The notes under the pieces: generated by a model | Told to the model about the DNA's origin: nothing | Seen by the model: the letters and a program-made list of their open reading frames with translations, nothing else | The model's database searches: none | From: JACVRW01 sp963808775 | GTDB lineage: Bacteria > Actinomycetota > Thermoleophilia > Solirubrobacterales > Thermoleophilaceae | NCBI GenBank assembly: GCA_963808775.1 | Contig: CAWEGR010000005.1 | Span: 930,001-994,000, forward strand | DNA: 64,000 nt | Reading direction: 5' to 3' | Shown: positions 51,545 through 61,112 of the stretch, piece by piece | Position numbering within the stretch: the stretch's first letter is position 1 | How the letters are laid out: every line of letters starts with the position of its first letter | Made by a program: the position numbers and the translations under genes

Positions 51545-52217
51545 GTCGCTCCATGAGCTGCTCGGGGAGCTGCCGGGCGACCTGCGGCGCCAGTCCTTTA
51601 CGCACGCCTCGTGGGTCGACGACCGCGCCGAGGCCTACGAGCGCCTCGCGTTCCTGGGAGACGTCGTCCTGAGCCTCGCGGTCTCGACGCACCTGTTCCC
51701 GCGCTTCGAGCGCTACGGCGCCGGGCGGCTGACGAAGGTGCGCGCCCAGGCGGTCAGCGGCGCCTCATGCGCCCGCGTGGCCCAGGGCCTCGGAGTGCCG
51801 GAGGAGTTGCTCGAGCGCGCGCCCGAGGGCTCGACGGTGCGCAGCGCGGAGATGCTCGTCGAGTCGGAGCGCGTGCTCGCCTCGGTGTGCGAGGCGATCA
51901 TCGGCGCGTCCTACCTCGCCTTCGGCATCGAGCGCACGGCGCCGGCCGTGGTCGAGTCGTTCCGGCGCGAGATCGAGGAGGCGCTCGAGCACCCGGTCGA
52001 CTACAAGTCGGTCCTCCAGGAGCGCCTCGCGCGGCGGGCCGAGCTCGTCGCATACCGGACCGTCTCCGAGGCCGGGCCCGCCCACGACCGGCTGTTCGTG
52101 GTGGCGGCCGAGGTCGGCGGCCGCGAGGTCGGGCGCGGCGAGGGGCGCACGAAGAAGGCCGCGGAGCAGGAGGCGGCGGAGCGGGCGCTCGACGACTTCG
52201 AGGCGGGCGGGGGCTAG
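51528..52217 (+). CDS. rnc: Ribonuclease III with an altered metal site
   Basis: A 229-residue double-strand-specific RNase: nuclease domain (about 1-145) and dsRNA-binding domain (about 155-229, YKSVLQERLARRAELVAYRT and GEGRTKKAAEQEAAERALDD). The first signature reads YERLAFLGDVVLSLAV where the consensus is NERLEFLGD, so the Glu equivalent to E. coli E41 is Ala; E38 and D45 equivalents are kept. The second reads RVLASVCEAIIGASYL where consensus is LADxxEALIG, so the D114 equivalent is Ser and E117 is kept. The ATG at 51528, inside acpP, fits the domain start. Alternative view: a processing-impaired dsRNA-binding homologue. Confidence 0.9.
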   Translation: MPQGRESLHELLGELPGDLRRQSFTHASWVDDRAEAYERLAFLGDVVLSLAVSTHLFPRFERYGAGRLTKVRAQAVSGASCARVAQGLGVPEELLERAPEGSTVRSAEMLVESERVLASVCEAIIGASYLAFGIERTAPAVVESFRREIEEALEHPVDYKSVLQERLARRAELVAYRTVSEAGPAHDRLFVVAAEVGGREVGRGEGRTKKAAEQEAAERALDDFEAGGG

Positions 52218-52220
52218 GCC

Positions 52221-55200
52221 GTGCACCTGCGCTCGATCTCGATGAAGGGCTTCAAGTCCTTCCCCCAGCGCACCAGGCTCGACTTCGGCACCGGCGTGTC
52301 CGTGATCGTCGGCCCGAACGGGTCGGGCAAGTCGAACATCACGGACGCCGTGCTGTGGGCGCTCGGCGAGCAGTCGCCTCTGGCGGTGCGCGGTCAGTCG
52401 ATGAAGGACGTGATCTTCGCGGGCGCTCACGGTGTCGGCGGCTCGAGCGCCGCCGAGGTCGAGGTGGTGATCGACAACTCTGACGGCGCGCTCGACGTCG
52501 CGTTCTCCGAGATCTCGATCGTGCGCCGGCTCGACCGCGACGGCGAGGGCGAGTACCGCCTGAACGGGGCGCGCTGCCGGCTCGTCGACGTGATCGAGGT
52601 GCTCTCCGACTCCGGGCTCGGGAAGGAGATGCATTCCGTCGTCTCCCAGGGCAAGGTCGAGCAGATCGTGATGTCCCGCCCGCGCGACCGGCGGCTCATG
52701 ATCGAGGAGGCCGCCGGGCTCGGCAAGCACCGCAAGCGCCGCCGGCGCGCGCAGCTCAAGCTCGAGCGGACCGAGGAGAACCTCGCGCGCGCGCTCGACG
52801 TCGAGCGCGAGGCCCGCTCGCGGCTGCGGCCGCTGAAGCGCCAGGCCGAGGCCGCCGAGCTGCACGAGCGCCTCGAGCGCCAGTCGCTCGAGGCCCGCTT
52901 CACGCTGTCGCGCGATGCCGTGCGCGCGGTGCGCGCGGAGCTCGCCGCGGCGGAGGGGCGCGCCCGCGCAGCCCGCTCCGAGCGCGACGAGGCCGAGCGC
53001 CTGCTGGCCGAGGTGGCGCGGCGGCGCGAGCAGGCCGAGGAGGACTTCGCCGCGCAGACGCGCAACCGCGAGGAGCTCCAGGCCAGGCTGTACGCCGCGC
53101 GCTCGGCGGCCGAGCGGGTCGCGATGCGCCTGGAGCGCGTGCGGGAGCAGGCCGAGGCGGGGGCCGAGCGGCGCGAGCGGCGGCTCCGGCAGATCGAGCT
53201 GCTCGAGCAGCAGGCCGCCGTGGACGCCGACCTCGCCGCCGAGGAGGCCGGCCCGCGGGCGCGGATCGAGGAGCTCGAGGAGCAGCTCGCGGTGCTCGAC
53301 GCCGACAGGGAGCAGCGGCTCGAGCACGAGTTGGAGGGGCTCGAGGAGGAGCTCGAGTCGGCGCGAGCGGCGGCGACGAAGCTCGACGCGGCCGTGGCGG
53401 AGCGGCGCGCGGAGGCGGAGGCGGCGGAACGCGCGGCGGACGAGGCCCGGGCCGCTCGCCGCGAGGCGGAACGCGCCGCCGAGGCGGCACGCACGCGCGC
53501 CGCGCAGGCGGGCGCCGAGCTCGCCGCGGTCAACCAGTTCGTCCGCGGGGCCGCGGCGCCGCGCGGAGATGCCCGCCCGCTCGCCGAGGGGCTGCACGTC
53601 GAGCCCGGCTACGAGCTCGCGCTCGCCGCCGTGCTCGGGCCGCGGCTGAGCGCGGGCGTCGTGCCTGACGTGGCGGCGGGCGAGCGCCTGCTCGACTCGG
53701 CCGGCCGCGACGGCGCCAGCGCGCTGGTGGTCCCGCCGGCGGCGCAGGCGGATGCCGCGCCCGGGGACACCCCGCCGGCGGACGGCGCCGAGCGCCTCGC
53801 CGAGCGCGTCAGCCCCGAACAGGACCTGGCCGCGCTCGCGGCCCGGCTGCTTGCAGACGTGTGGGTCGTGCCGTCGCTCGGCTCGCTGCGCGCGGGCTTC
53901 GCCGGCGTGGCCGTCACGCGCGCGGGCCGCCTCTACGACGCCCGCACGGGCGAGCTCTCGCAGGCGCCGGAAGGCGGCGCGGAGCGCCTGCTCGAGGAAC
54001 TGGCGCGGCGCGACGGGCTCGTCGGCGCGTCCGAGCGCGCGGCGGCGGACGAGGCGGCCGCACGGGCCGAGCTCGAGCGGCTGGCCGAGGCCGTCGCGGA
54101 GGCGGACTCGGCGCGCGAGGCCGCCGACGCCGCGCTGCGGGCCGCCGAGCGCGAGGTCGCGGAGGCCGCCGAGGCCATGCGCCGGGCCGAGTGGGTGATC
54201 GCACGCCGCCGCGAGGCGCCGGACGACGGCCCCGAGGCCGTCAGGCGCGCCGAGCTGACGGGTGACCTGCGCGCCGAGCAGCGGCTCGCGGAGCGGATCG
54301 AGCGCGAGCGCGAGGAGCGCGCCCGCTCGCTCGCCGCGCTGCGGCACGGCGTGGAGCGCGACGCGGCCCTGATCGCCGACGCCGCCGTCGCGGACGCCGC
54401 GCTCGAGCGCGCGGGGGAGGCCCTCGCGGGCCGCCGCGACGAGCTGCGCGCGCAGCTCGACGCGGGCGCGGCAGCGGGTGAGGAGACGGCCGCCGCCCTC
54501 AGGGCGTGCGCGCAGGAGGAGGCCGGGCTGCAGGGCAGGCTGAAGCAGGCGAGCGAGTCCGTGACCGGCGCGGAGGTGGCGGCGCAGCAGGTGCGCGACT
54601 CGGCGGCCGAGGCAGAGCGCGAGCTCGGAGCGCTCGCCGGCCGGCTGGGCCTCGAGCCGGCGCCTCTCGACGAGCCGCTGCCGCAAGGAGGAGCGCGAGG
54701 CGCTCGAGGCGCGCGTCGAGCGGCTCGCCCGCCGCCGCGAGCAGCTCGGGCCGGTCAACCCGCTGGCCAAGCAGGAGTACGAGGAGGCCGTCGCGCACGT
54801 CGAGGAGCTCGAGTCGCAGCGCGGCGACCTCGAGACGGCGCTCGCGGAGCTCGAGGGGCTGATCAAGGAGACGGACAGGCGCATCCGCGAGGCGTTCGAG
54901 CAGACCTTCGAGGCGGCGGCGCGCAACTTCGAGGACGTCGTCGAGCATCTGTTCCCCGGAGGCCGCGGGCGGCTCCGCCTGGTGCACGACGAGCAGCGGC
55001 CGCGCCCCGTGGTCGGCGGCGAGGAGCTGCCGGAGGGGGAGGGCGCCGCGGCCGCCGAGCCGGACGAGGAGGAGGAGCGCGAGCCCGGCGTCGAGATCGA
55101 GGTCACCCCGCCCGGCAAGTCGACGAAGCGGCTGTCGCTCCTGTCGGGTGGCGAGAAGTCGCTCGTCGCGCTCGCCTTCATGTTCGCCGTCTTCCTCGCC

Positions 55201-55479
55201 CGGCCGTGCCCCTTCTACATCCTCGACGAGGTCGAGGCGGCGCTCGACGACCTCAACATCGACCGCTTCCTGCAGCTCGTGAAGCGCTACTCGGACCGCG
55301 CGCAGTTCATCGTCGTCACGCACCAGAAGCGCACCATGGACGCCGCCGACACGCTCTACGGCGTCAGCATGGGCGGCGACGGCATCTCGAAGGTCGTGTC
55401 GCGCAAGCTCGCCGGCAGCCCCGCAGAGGAGCACTCGCTCGGGCCCGCCCCGGAGCAGGCGCGCGAAGCCGCGGCCTGA
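52221..55479 (+). CDS. smc: Chromosome segregation protein SMC (one frame change)
   Basis: Condensin ATPase organising chromosomes. About 1085 residues once one C near 54681 (CTG-C-CGCAAG) is discounted. The N-terminal ATPase head has MHLRSISMKGFKSFPQRTRL and VSVIVGPNGSGKSNITDAVL (Walker A). Long coiled coils extremely rich in Ala/Glu/Arg surround a hinge near residues 440-570 (AEGLHVEPGYELALAAVLGP). The C-terminal head in the second frame has LSLLSGGEKSLVALAFMFAV (ABC signature) and CPFYILDEVEAALDDLNIDR (Walker B). An acidic insert (GEGAAAAEPDEEEEREPGVE) sits before the signature. An essential-class gene with one indel is best explained by a sequence error. Confidence 0.94.
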
Positions 55480-55500
55480 CCGTCTTTATGCTCGCGCGCC

Positions 55501-56490
55501 ATGGCGCGCACCTGGCACGAGCTGTTCGTCACCGGCGAGGACGCCCCGCCGCCCGAGCCCGCCGAGGCGGAGCCCGAGCGCCGCGGCTTCTTCCGGCGGT
55601 TGCGCGAGAACATGTCGAAGACCCGGGAGGCGCTCGGCGCCGAGCTGCAGGCGACCGTGTTCCAGTCACTCGACGACGAGGCCTTCGAACACCTCGAGGA
55701 GACGCTGATCTATGCCGACGTCGGCGCCCCGACCACGGCGAAGATCGTCGAGCGGCTCGAGCACGAGGCCGAGAGCGGCGAGCTTCAGGGCGGCGAGGAC
55801 CTCACGCGGCGCCTGCGCGAGCTGCTGGCCGAGACGGCACGGGTCGACGGCGACACGATCGAGCTGACCGAGCACCCGACCGTGATCCTCGTGGTGGGCG
55901 TCAACGGCAGCGGCAAGACCACCACGATCGGCAAGATCGCCTGGCACCTCCAGAAGGAGCTCGGGCGCTCGGTGCTGCTGGCCGCGGGAGACACCTTCCG
56001 CGCCGCGGCGGCAGAGCAGCTGACCCTGTGGGCTGAGCGCGCGGGCTGCGAGATCGTCCGCGGCGAGGCGGGCTCCGACCCTGGCGCGGTCATGTACGAC
56101 GCGATCGCCGCGGCGCGGGCGCGCGGCCACGACGTGGTGATCTGCGACACCGCCGGGCGGCTCCACACCCAGCAGCACCTGATGGACGAGCTGCGCAAGG
56201 TGAACAAGGTGATCTCGGCGCAGGCGCCCGGCGCGCCGCACGAGACGCTCCTGACGATCGACGCGACCACCGGGCAGAACGGCCTGCGCCAGGCGCTCCT
56301 GTTCCGCGAGGCGGTCAACGTCGACGGAATCGTGCTCACCAAGCTCGACGGCACGGCCAAGGGAGGCATCGCGCTCGCGATCGCTCAGGAGCTCAGCGTG
56401 CCGGTCAAGCTGATCGGGATCGGCGAGGCGCTCGAGGACCTGAGGCCGTTCGACGCCGACGACTTCGCTCGCGCGATCCTCGAGCCGTGA
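55501..56490 (+). CDS. ftsY: Signal recognition particle receptor FtsY
   Basis: A 329-residue SRP GTPase that docks SRP-ribosome complexes at the membrane. A short acidic/basic N-terminal region (EPAEAEPERRGFFRRLRENM) replaces the long A domain. The N domain helices follow, then the G domain: LVVGVNGSGKTTTIGKIAWH (G1), DTFRAAAAEQLTLWAERAGC (G2), VVICDTAGRLHTQQHLMDEL (G3), LTKLDGTAKGGIALAIAQEL (G4) and IGIGEALEDLRPFDADDFAR. Immediately downstream of smc, a conserved pair. Its stop overlaps the next gene's GTG. Confidence 0.97.
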   Translation: MARTWHELFVTGEDAPPPEPAEAEPERRGFFRRLRENMSKTREALGAELQATVFQSLDDEAFEHLEETLIYADVGAPTTAKIVERLEHEAESGELQGGEDLTRRLRELLAETARVDGDTIELTEHPTVILVVGVNGSGKTTTIGKIAWHLQKELGRSVLLAAGDTFRAAAAEQLTLWAERAGCEIVRGEAGSDPGAVMYDAIAAARARGHDVVICDTAGRLHTQQHLMDELRKVNKVISAQAPGAPHETLLTIDATTGQNGLRQALLFREAVNVDGIVLTKLDGTAKGGIALAIAQELSVPVKLIGIGEALEDLRPFDADDFARAILEP

Positions 56491-57593
56491 GCGACGGGCC
56501 GGGCACCCGCGTCGTCCGCGCCGGCCTCCCGGAGCCCGCCCAGGGCGAGCCCTTCCTCCCGGGCCCGGTGTTCGCGGCGCCGTTCCACGCCTCCGGCGAC
56601 CCCGCGCAGGCCCCGTACGCCTATGGGCGCTACGCCCACCCGACCTGGGCCCGCTACGAGAGCGCGGTCGGTGGTCTCGAGGACGCCGAGGCCGTGCTGT
56701 TCGCGTCCGGCATGGCGGCCGCCGCGGCGCTGCTGCTCACGGGCACCCGGCCCGGCGATGCGATCGCGGTCGACCGCGGCTGCTACCTGAACATCCGCCG
56801 CCTCGCGCGCACCCACCTCGAGCCGCGCGGCGTCGAGGTGCGGCTGGCCGCGGCGAGCGAGCTCGCGGACGCCGTCGCGGGCGCGGCGCTGCTCTGGCTC
56901 GAGACGCCCTCGAACCCTCGCCTCGAGGTCTACGACGTGGCCGCGCTGGCCGAGGCGGCGCGGGCGCAGGGCGCGCTGACCGTCGTCGACAACACGACCG
57001 TCGGGCCGCTGCTCCAGCGCCCGCTCGATCTCGGCGCTGACGTCGCGCTCACGAGCGCCACCAAGGGGATGACGGGCCACGCCGACCTGATTCTGGGCTA
57101 CGTGACGACCCGCGACGAGGAGCGCGCGCAGCGTCTGCGCGAGTGGCGGCGCGACGCCGGCGCGATCCCGGGCCCGTTCGAGGCCTGGCTCGCGCACCGC
57201 TCGCTGCCGACGCTCGCGCTGCGCACCGAGCGCGGCTGCGAGAACGCCCTGGCCGTCGCCCGCCTGCTGGCCGCGCGCGAGGACATCGCCGCGGTCGCGT
57301 ACCCCGGCCTGCCGGGCGATCCCGGCCACGAGGTCGCGCGCCGCCAGATGAAGGGCCATGGCGTGATCGTCTCGTTCGACATCGGCAGCGAGGAGCGCGC
57401 GGAGCGCTTTCTCGCGCAGGCACGCCTCGTGAACGACGCGACCAGTTTCGGCAGCGTGCACACGACCGCCGAGCGGCGGGCGCGCTGGGGAGGAGACGAC
57501 GTCCCGCCCGGGTTCATCCGGCTCTCGGCCGGGATCGAGGAGCCGGCCGACCTGCTCGCGGACATCGAGCGCGCCCTCGACGCGTCGCGGTGA
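56487..57593 (+). CDS. Cys/Met-metabolism PLP-dependent enzyme (cystathionine gamma-synthase/lyase family)
   Basis: A 368-residue fold-type I enzyme. YAYGRYAHPTWARYESAVGG and EAVLFASGMAAAAALLLTG are the substrate and cofactor-binding start. LLWLETPSNPRLEVYDVAAL and ALTVVDNTTVGPLLQRPLDL hold the cofactor Asp. ALTSATKGMTGHADLILGYV carries the PLP Lys, and DVPPGFIRLSAGIEEPADLL is the C-terminal signature. Which reaction it performs (gamma-synthase, gamma-lyase or methionine gamma-lyase) cannot be decided. GTG start overlaps the ftsY stop; the downstream reductase-like gene overlaps its stop. Confidence 0.9.
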   Translation: MSDGPGTRVVRAGLPEPAQGEPFLPGPVFAAPFHASGDPAQAPYAYGRYAHPTWARYESAVGGLEDAEAVLFASGMAAAAALLLTGTRPGDAIAVDRGCYLNIRRLARTHLEPRGVEVRLAAASELADAVAGAALLWLETPSNPRLEVYDVAALAEAARAQGALTVVDNTTVGPLLQRPLDLGADVALTSATKGMTGHADLILGYVTTRDEERAQRLREWRRDAGAIPGPFEAWLAHRSLPTLALRTERGCENALAVARLLAAREDIAAVAYPGLPGDPGHEVARRQMKGHGVIVSFDIGSEERAERFLAQARLVNDATSFGSVHTTAERRARWGGDDVPPGFIRLSAGIEEPADLLADIERALDASR

Positions 57594-58405
57594 GCCGCCC
57601 GCTGCTCGTCACGGGCGGCAGCGGCTACCTGGGAGGAGCGCTGCTCGCGCAGGCGACCTCCCCTGTCGTCGGCACGCACCTGCGAGGCGAGTCCGTCGAG
57701 CTGACCCGGCTCGACGTCCGCGACGCGGAGGCCACCGCGGCGCTCGTCGCGCGGCTGCGGCCCACCGCCGTCGTCCACACCGCCTACGTGCAGGACGGCC
57801 CCGAGGCCTGGGCCACGAACGTCGAGGGCTCACGCAACGTCGCCACGGCCGCTGCCCGCGCGGGGCTGCGGCTCGTGCACGTGTCAACGGACGTCGTCTT
57901 CGACGGGCTCAAGGGATCGCCGTACGACGAGGGCGACGAGCCGAACCCGGTCACGGACTACGGCCGCTCGAAGCTCGAGGCCGAGCGCGCCGTGCTCGAC
58001 GCGCACCCGGACGCGCTCGTGGTCCGCACGTCGCTCATGGTGGGCGCTCCGGAGCCGGGGCGCCAGGAGCGCGGCGTCCTGGCGGCGGCGCGCGGCGAGG
58101 CGCCGGGCGCGGTCTTCTTCGACGACGAGCTGCGCTCGCCGCTCCTCGTCGCCGACCTGGCCCGCGCCCTGCTCGAGCTCGCCGGGCGCCCGCAGGTCAC
58201 GGGCCTGCTTCACCTCGGCGGACCGGAGTCGCTCAGCCGCTACGAGCTCGCGTGCCGGATAGCTGCGGCGCACGGCCTGGCCGCCGACCGGATCGCCCGT
58301 GGCAGGGTCGCCGACTCGGGTCTCGTGCGGCCGATGGACTGCACGCTCGACTCGAGCCGCGCGCGCGGCCTGCTCGCTTCCACGATCGGACCCGTCAGGC
58401 CGTAG
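57590..58405 (+). CDS. dTDP-4-dehydrorhamnose reductase-like (RmlD family) protein
   Basis: A 271-residue short-chain-type NAD(P)-binding protein. RPLLVTGGSGYLGGALLAQA (dinucleotide loop), RPTAVVHTAYVQDGPEAWAT and RLVHVSTDVVFDGLKGSPYD (Ser/Thr) are seen. VTDYGRSKLEAERAVLDAHP holds the YxxxK pair, and TGLLHLGGPESLSRYELACR the substrate half. It is short of true RmlD, which is ~290 residues. No other rhamnose genes are near, so the substrate is open. GTG start overlaps the PLP enzyme stop. Its TAG stop forms the first half of the next gene's -10 box. Confidence 0.85.
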   Translation: MSRPLLVTGGSGYLGGALLAQATSPVVGTHLRGESVELTRLDVRDAEATAALVARLRPTAVVHTAYVQDGPEAWATNVEGSRNVATAAARAGLRLVHVSTDVVFDGLKGSPYDEGDEPNPVTDYGRSKLEAERAVLDAHPDALVVRTSLMVGAPEPGRQERGVLAAARGEAPGAVFFDDELRSPLLVADLARALLELAGRPQVTGLLHLGGPESLSRYELACRIAAAHGLAADRIARGRVADSGLVRPMDCTLDSSRARGLLASTIGPVRP

Positions 58406-58408
58406 GAT
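58403..58408 (+). promoter_or_regulatory. -10 box of the NfeD/stomatin pair, overlapping a stop codon
   Basis: TAGGAT begins with the stop codon of the preceding gene and ends eight bases before the ATG at 58417, giving a leaderless message. Confidence 0.45.
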
Positions 58409-58416
58409 CGACAGGG

Positions 58417-58842
58417 ATGGACGACTGGGTCTGGTGGATGATCGCCGCGGGAGTGCTCGCGGTGGGCGAGATCGCGACGCTCGGCTTCTTCCTCGGCCCG
58501 ATCGCGGTCGCGGCGGTCGCCGCCGCGATCGTCGCGCTGGTGGGCGGCGGGCTCGCGCTGCAGTGGATCGTGTTCATCGCGGTGTCGCTCGCCTCGCTGC
58601 TCGTCCTGCGACCGATCGCCCGCCGCCATCTGCGCACGCCCGCCCAGCTGCGGACCGGGACGGCCGCGCTCGTGGGCGCTCAGGCGGTCGTGCTCGAGCG
58701 CGTCGACCGCGACGGCGGGCAGGTCAAGCTCGCCGGCGAGGTCTGGAGCGCGCGGACATACGACGAGGACGCGACGTTCGAGCCCGGCGAGCGCGTGGAA
58801 GTCATGAAGATCGACGGCGCCACGGCGCTCGTCGCCGACTAA
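58417..58842 (+). CDS. NfeD-like membrane protein
   Basis: A 141-residue short NfeD protein. Three or so hydrophobic helices (VWWMIAAGVLAVGEIATLGF, PIAVAAVAAAIVALVGGG, LQWIVFIAVSLASLLVLRPI) are followed by a C-terminal OB-fold (TGTAALVGAQAVVLERVDRD, WSARTYDEDATFEPGERVEV). NfeD proteins partner stomatin-like proteins at the membrane, and the stomatin gene follows after 13 bases with a strong AAGGAG ribosome-binding site. The serine-protease domain of long NfeD is absent. Confidence 0.9.
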   Translation: MDDWVWWMIAAGVLAVGEIATLGFFLGPIAVAAVAAAIVALVGGGLALQWIVFIAVSLASLLVLRPIARRHLRTPAQLRTGTAALVGAQAVVLERVDRDGGQVKLAGEVWSARTYDEDATFEPGERVEVMKIDGATALVAD

Positions 58843-58855
58843 GGAGACAGCGAGC

Positions 58856-59755
58856 ATGGCCACCCTGATCGTCCTCATCGTCCTCGCAGCGGTCGTGCTG
58901 ATCACGCTCGCGCAGGGCATCCGGATCGTCCCTCAGGCGCGCGCCGGGGTCGTCGAGCGGCTCGGCCGCTACCACCGCACGCTCGACGCCGGACTCGCCC
59001 TCGTGATCCCGTACGTCGATCGCGTCAAGCCGCTGCTCGACCTGCGCGAGCAGGTGGTCTCCTTCCCGCCGCAGCCGGTGATCACCGAGGACAACCTGAC
59101 CGTGTCGATCGACTCGGTCATCTACTTCCAGGTCACCGACCCGAAGGCGGCCAGCTACGAGATCGCGGATTACATCCTCGCGATCGAGCAGCTCACGGTG
59201 ACGACGCTCCGCAACGTCGCCGGCGGGATGACGCTCGAGGACACGCTCACCTCGCGCGACAACATCAACTCCGCGCTGCGGGTCGTGCTCGACGAGGCGA
59301 CCGGTCGCTGGGGGATCCGCGTCAACCGGGTCGAGCTGAAGGCGATCGACCCGCCCGTCACGATCCAGGAGGCGATGGAGAAGCAGATGCGCGCCGAGCG
59401 CGACCGGCGCGCGGCGATCCTCACGGCGGAGGGCGTCAAGCAGTCGCAGATCCTCACGGCCGAGGGCGAGAAGCAGTCGTCGATCCTGCGGGCCGAGGGC
59501 CAGAAGACGGCGGACATCCTGCGCGCCGAGGGCCAGTCGAAGGCGATCGAGCAGGTCTTCGACGCCATCCACCGCGGCGACGCCGACCCGAAGCTGCTCG
59601 CCTACCAGTACCTGCAGACCCTGCCGCAGATCGCGCAGGGCGAGTCGAACAAGCTCTGGATCATCCCGAGCGAGGTCACCCAGGCGCTCGCGAACATCGG
59701 GAACGTGATCCCGAAGGGCGATTCGCCGCCCGGGCCGCCGGAACCCCCGCGCTAG
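58856..59755 (+). CDS. SPFH/band-7 (stomatin-like) membrane protein
   Basis: A 299-residue protein: N-terminal membrane hairpin (LIVLIVLAAVVLITLAQGIR), band-7 domain (RAGVVERLGRYHRTLDAGLA, VSIDSVIYFQVTDPKAASYE, LTVTTLRNVAGGMTLEDTLT) and a helical tail. The tail has a repeated ILTAEGxKQSxILRAEGQ pattern around residues 185-225, typical of stomatin oligomerisation helices. AAGGAG eight bases before the ATG is the clearest Shine-Dalgarno in the region. Works with NfeD in membrane microdomain quality control (family knowledge). Confidence 0.95.
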   Translation: MATLIVLIVLAAVVLITLAQGIRIVPQARAGVVERLGRYHRTLDAGLALVIPYVDRVKPLLDLREQVVSFPPQPVITEDNLTVSIDSVIYFQVTDPKAASYEIADYILAIEQLTVTTLRNVAGGMTLEDTLTSRDNINSALRVVLDEATGRWGIRVNRVELKAIDPPVTIQEAMEKQMRAERDRRAAILTAEGVKQSQILTAEGEKQSSILRAEGQKTADILRAEGQSKAIEQVFDAIHRGDADPKLLAYQYLQTLPQIAQGESNKLWIIPSEVTQALANIGNVIPKGDSPPGPPEPPR

Positions 59756-59758
59756 CCT
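59753..59758 (+). promoter_or_regulatory. -10 box of ffh, overlapping a stop codon
   Basis: TAGCCT starts with the TAG stop of the stomatin gene and ends seven bases before the ffh GTG at 59766. Strong leaderless configuration. Confidence 0.45.
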
Positions 59759-59765
59759 CCCTCCG

Positions 59766-61095
59766 GTGTTCGACGCCCTCTCCGATCGGCTCCAGGCGGC
59801 GCTCGGCGACGTCCGCTCGCGCGGCGCGCTGACGGAGGACGACGTCTCGAAGGCCATGCGCCAGGTGCGGCTCGCGCTGCTCGAGGCGGATGTCAACTTC
59901 AAGGTCGTCAAGCAGTTCACGACGTGCCGTCAAGGAGCGCGCGCTCGGGCAGGACGTGCTGAACTCCCTGAACCCGGGCCAGCAGGTCGTGAAGGTCGTC
60001 TCCGACGAGCTCACCGAGCTGATGGGCGGCGCCGGGCGGGACCTCGTGTTCGCGAAGCCGGGCCCGACCGTGATCCTGATGGCGGGCCTGCAGGGCTCGG
60101 GCAAGACCACCGCCTGCGGCAAGCTCGCGCGCCACCTGCGCGAGGAGCACGGGTTCGACGTCGCGGTGGCGGCCTGCGACGTCTACCGGCCGGCCGCTGT
60201 CGAGCAGCTGATCAAGGTCGGCGGGCAGGCCGGCGCGCACGTCTACGAGCAGGGGACCGGCCGCGACCCGGTCGACATCGCCGAGTGGGCGCTCGACCAG
60301 GCAAAGCGCGACCGCCGCGACGCGCTCATCATCGACACGAGCGGGCGCCTGCACGTGGACGAGGAGCTCATGCAGGAGCTCGCCAACGTCAAGAAGCGGA
60401 CGAAGCCGCACAACGTGCTGCTCGTCGTCGACGCGATGACCGGTCAGGACGCCGTCAACGTGGCGGAGCAGTTCGCGGAGACGGCGAACTTCGACGGCGT
60501 GATCCTCTCGAAGCTCGACGGCGACGCCCGCGGCGGCGCCGCGCTGTCGGTCAAGGCGATCACGGGCAAGCCGATCCTGTACGCGTCGACGGGCGAGAAG
60601 CTCGGCGACTTCGAGCGCTTCCATCCGGACCGGATGGCACAGCGCATCCTCGGCATGGGCGACGTCATGACGCTCGTCGAGAAGGCCGAGCGCCAGATGG
60701 ACGAGCGCCAGGCACAGGAGCTCGAGAAGAAGATCCGCAAGGAGCAGTTCACGCTCGACGACTTCCTCGACCAGATGCAGCAGGTCAGGCGGATGGGCCC
60801 GCTCGGCAACCTGCTGAAGATGATGCCGGGAGTGGGCTCACAGCTCAGCGGCCTCAACGTCGACGAAAAGGAGCTCGACCGCGTCGAGGCGATCATCCGC
60901 TCGATGACCCCCGAGGAGCGCGCCAACCCGCGCATGATCGACGGCTCGCGCAGGCGCCGGATCGCGCGCGGCTCGGGCACGAACGTCCAGGCGGTCTCCC
61001 AGCTCGTCAAGCAGTTCACCCAGATGAAGAAGATGATGAAGCAGGTGGCGAGCGGGAAGATGCCGGATCTTCAGCAGCTGGCCGGCAGGCGATAG
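59766..61095 (+). CDS. ffh: Signal recognition particle protein Ffh (one frame change)
   Basis: SRP54 homologue; about 442 residues when one T near 59923 (ACG-T-GCCGTC) is removed. N domain: FDALSDRLQAALGDVRSRGA and RLALLEADVNFKVVKQF. G domain in the second frame: VILMAGLQGSGKTTACGKLA (G1), DVYRPAAVEQLIKVGGQAGA, DALIIDTSGRLHVDEELMQE and LSKLDGDARGGAALSVKAIT. The methionine-rich M domain binds signal peptides and SRP RNA: QVRRMGPLGNLLKMMPGVGS, SMTPEERANPRMIDGSRRRR, then IARGSGTNVQ, KQFTQMKKMMKQ. Ffh is essential, so the frame change is most likely a sequence error. Confidence 0.95.
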
Positions 61096-61112
61096 CCCGG
61101 CCCGGATGACAG

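Noticed and set aside
52221..56036. One very long 1271-codon frame joining smc to the region of ftsY
   Set aside because: After ~54681 the frame becomes Arg/Ala-rich noise, while the genuine SMC C-terminal head and FtsY lie in other frames with all motifs. It arises from the inserted base in smc.
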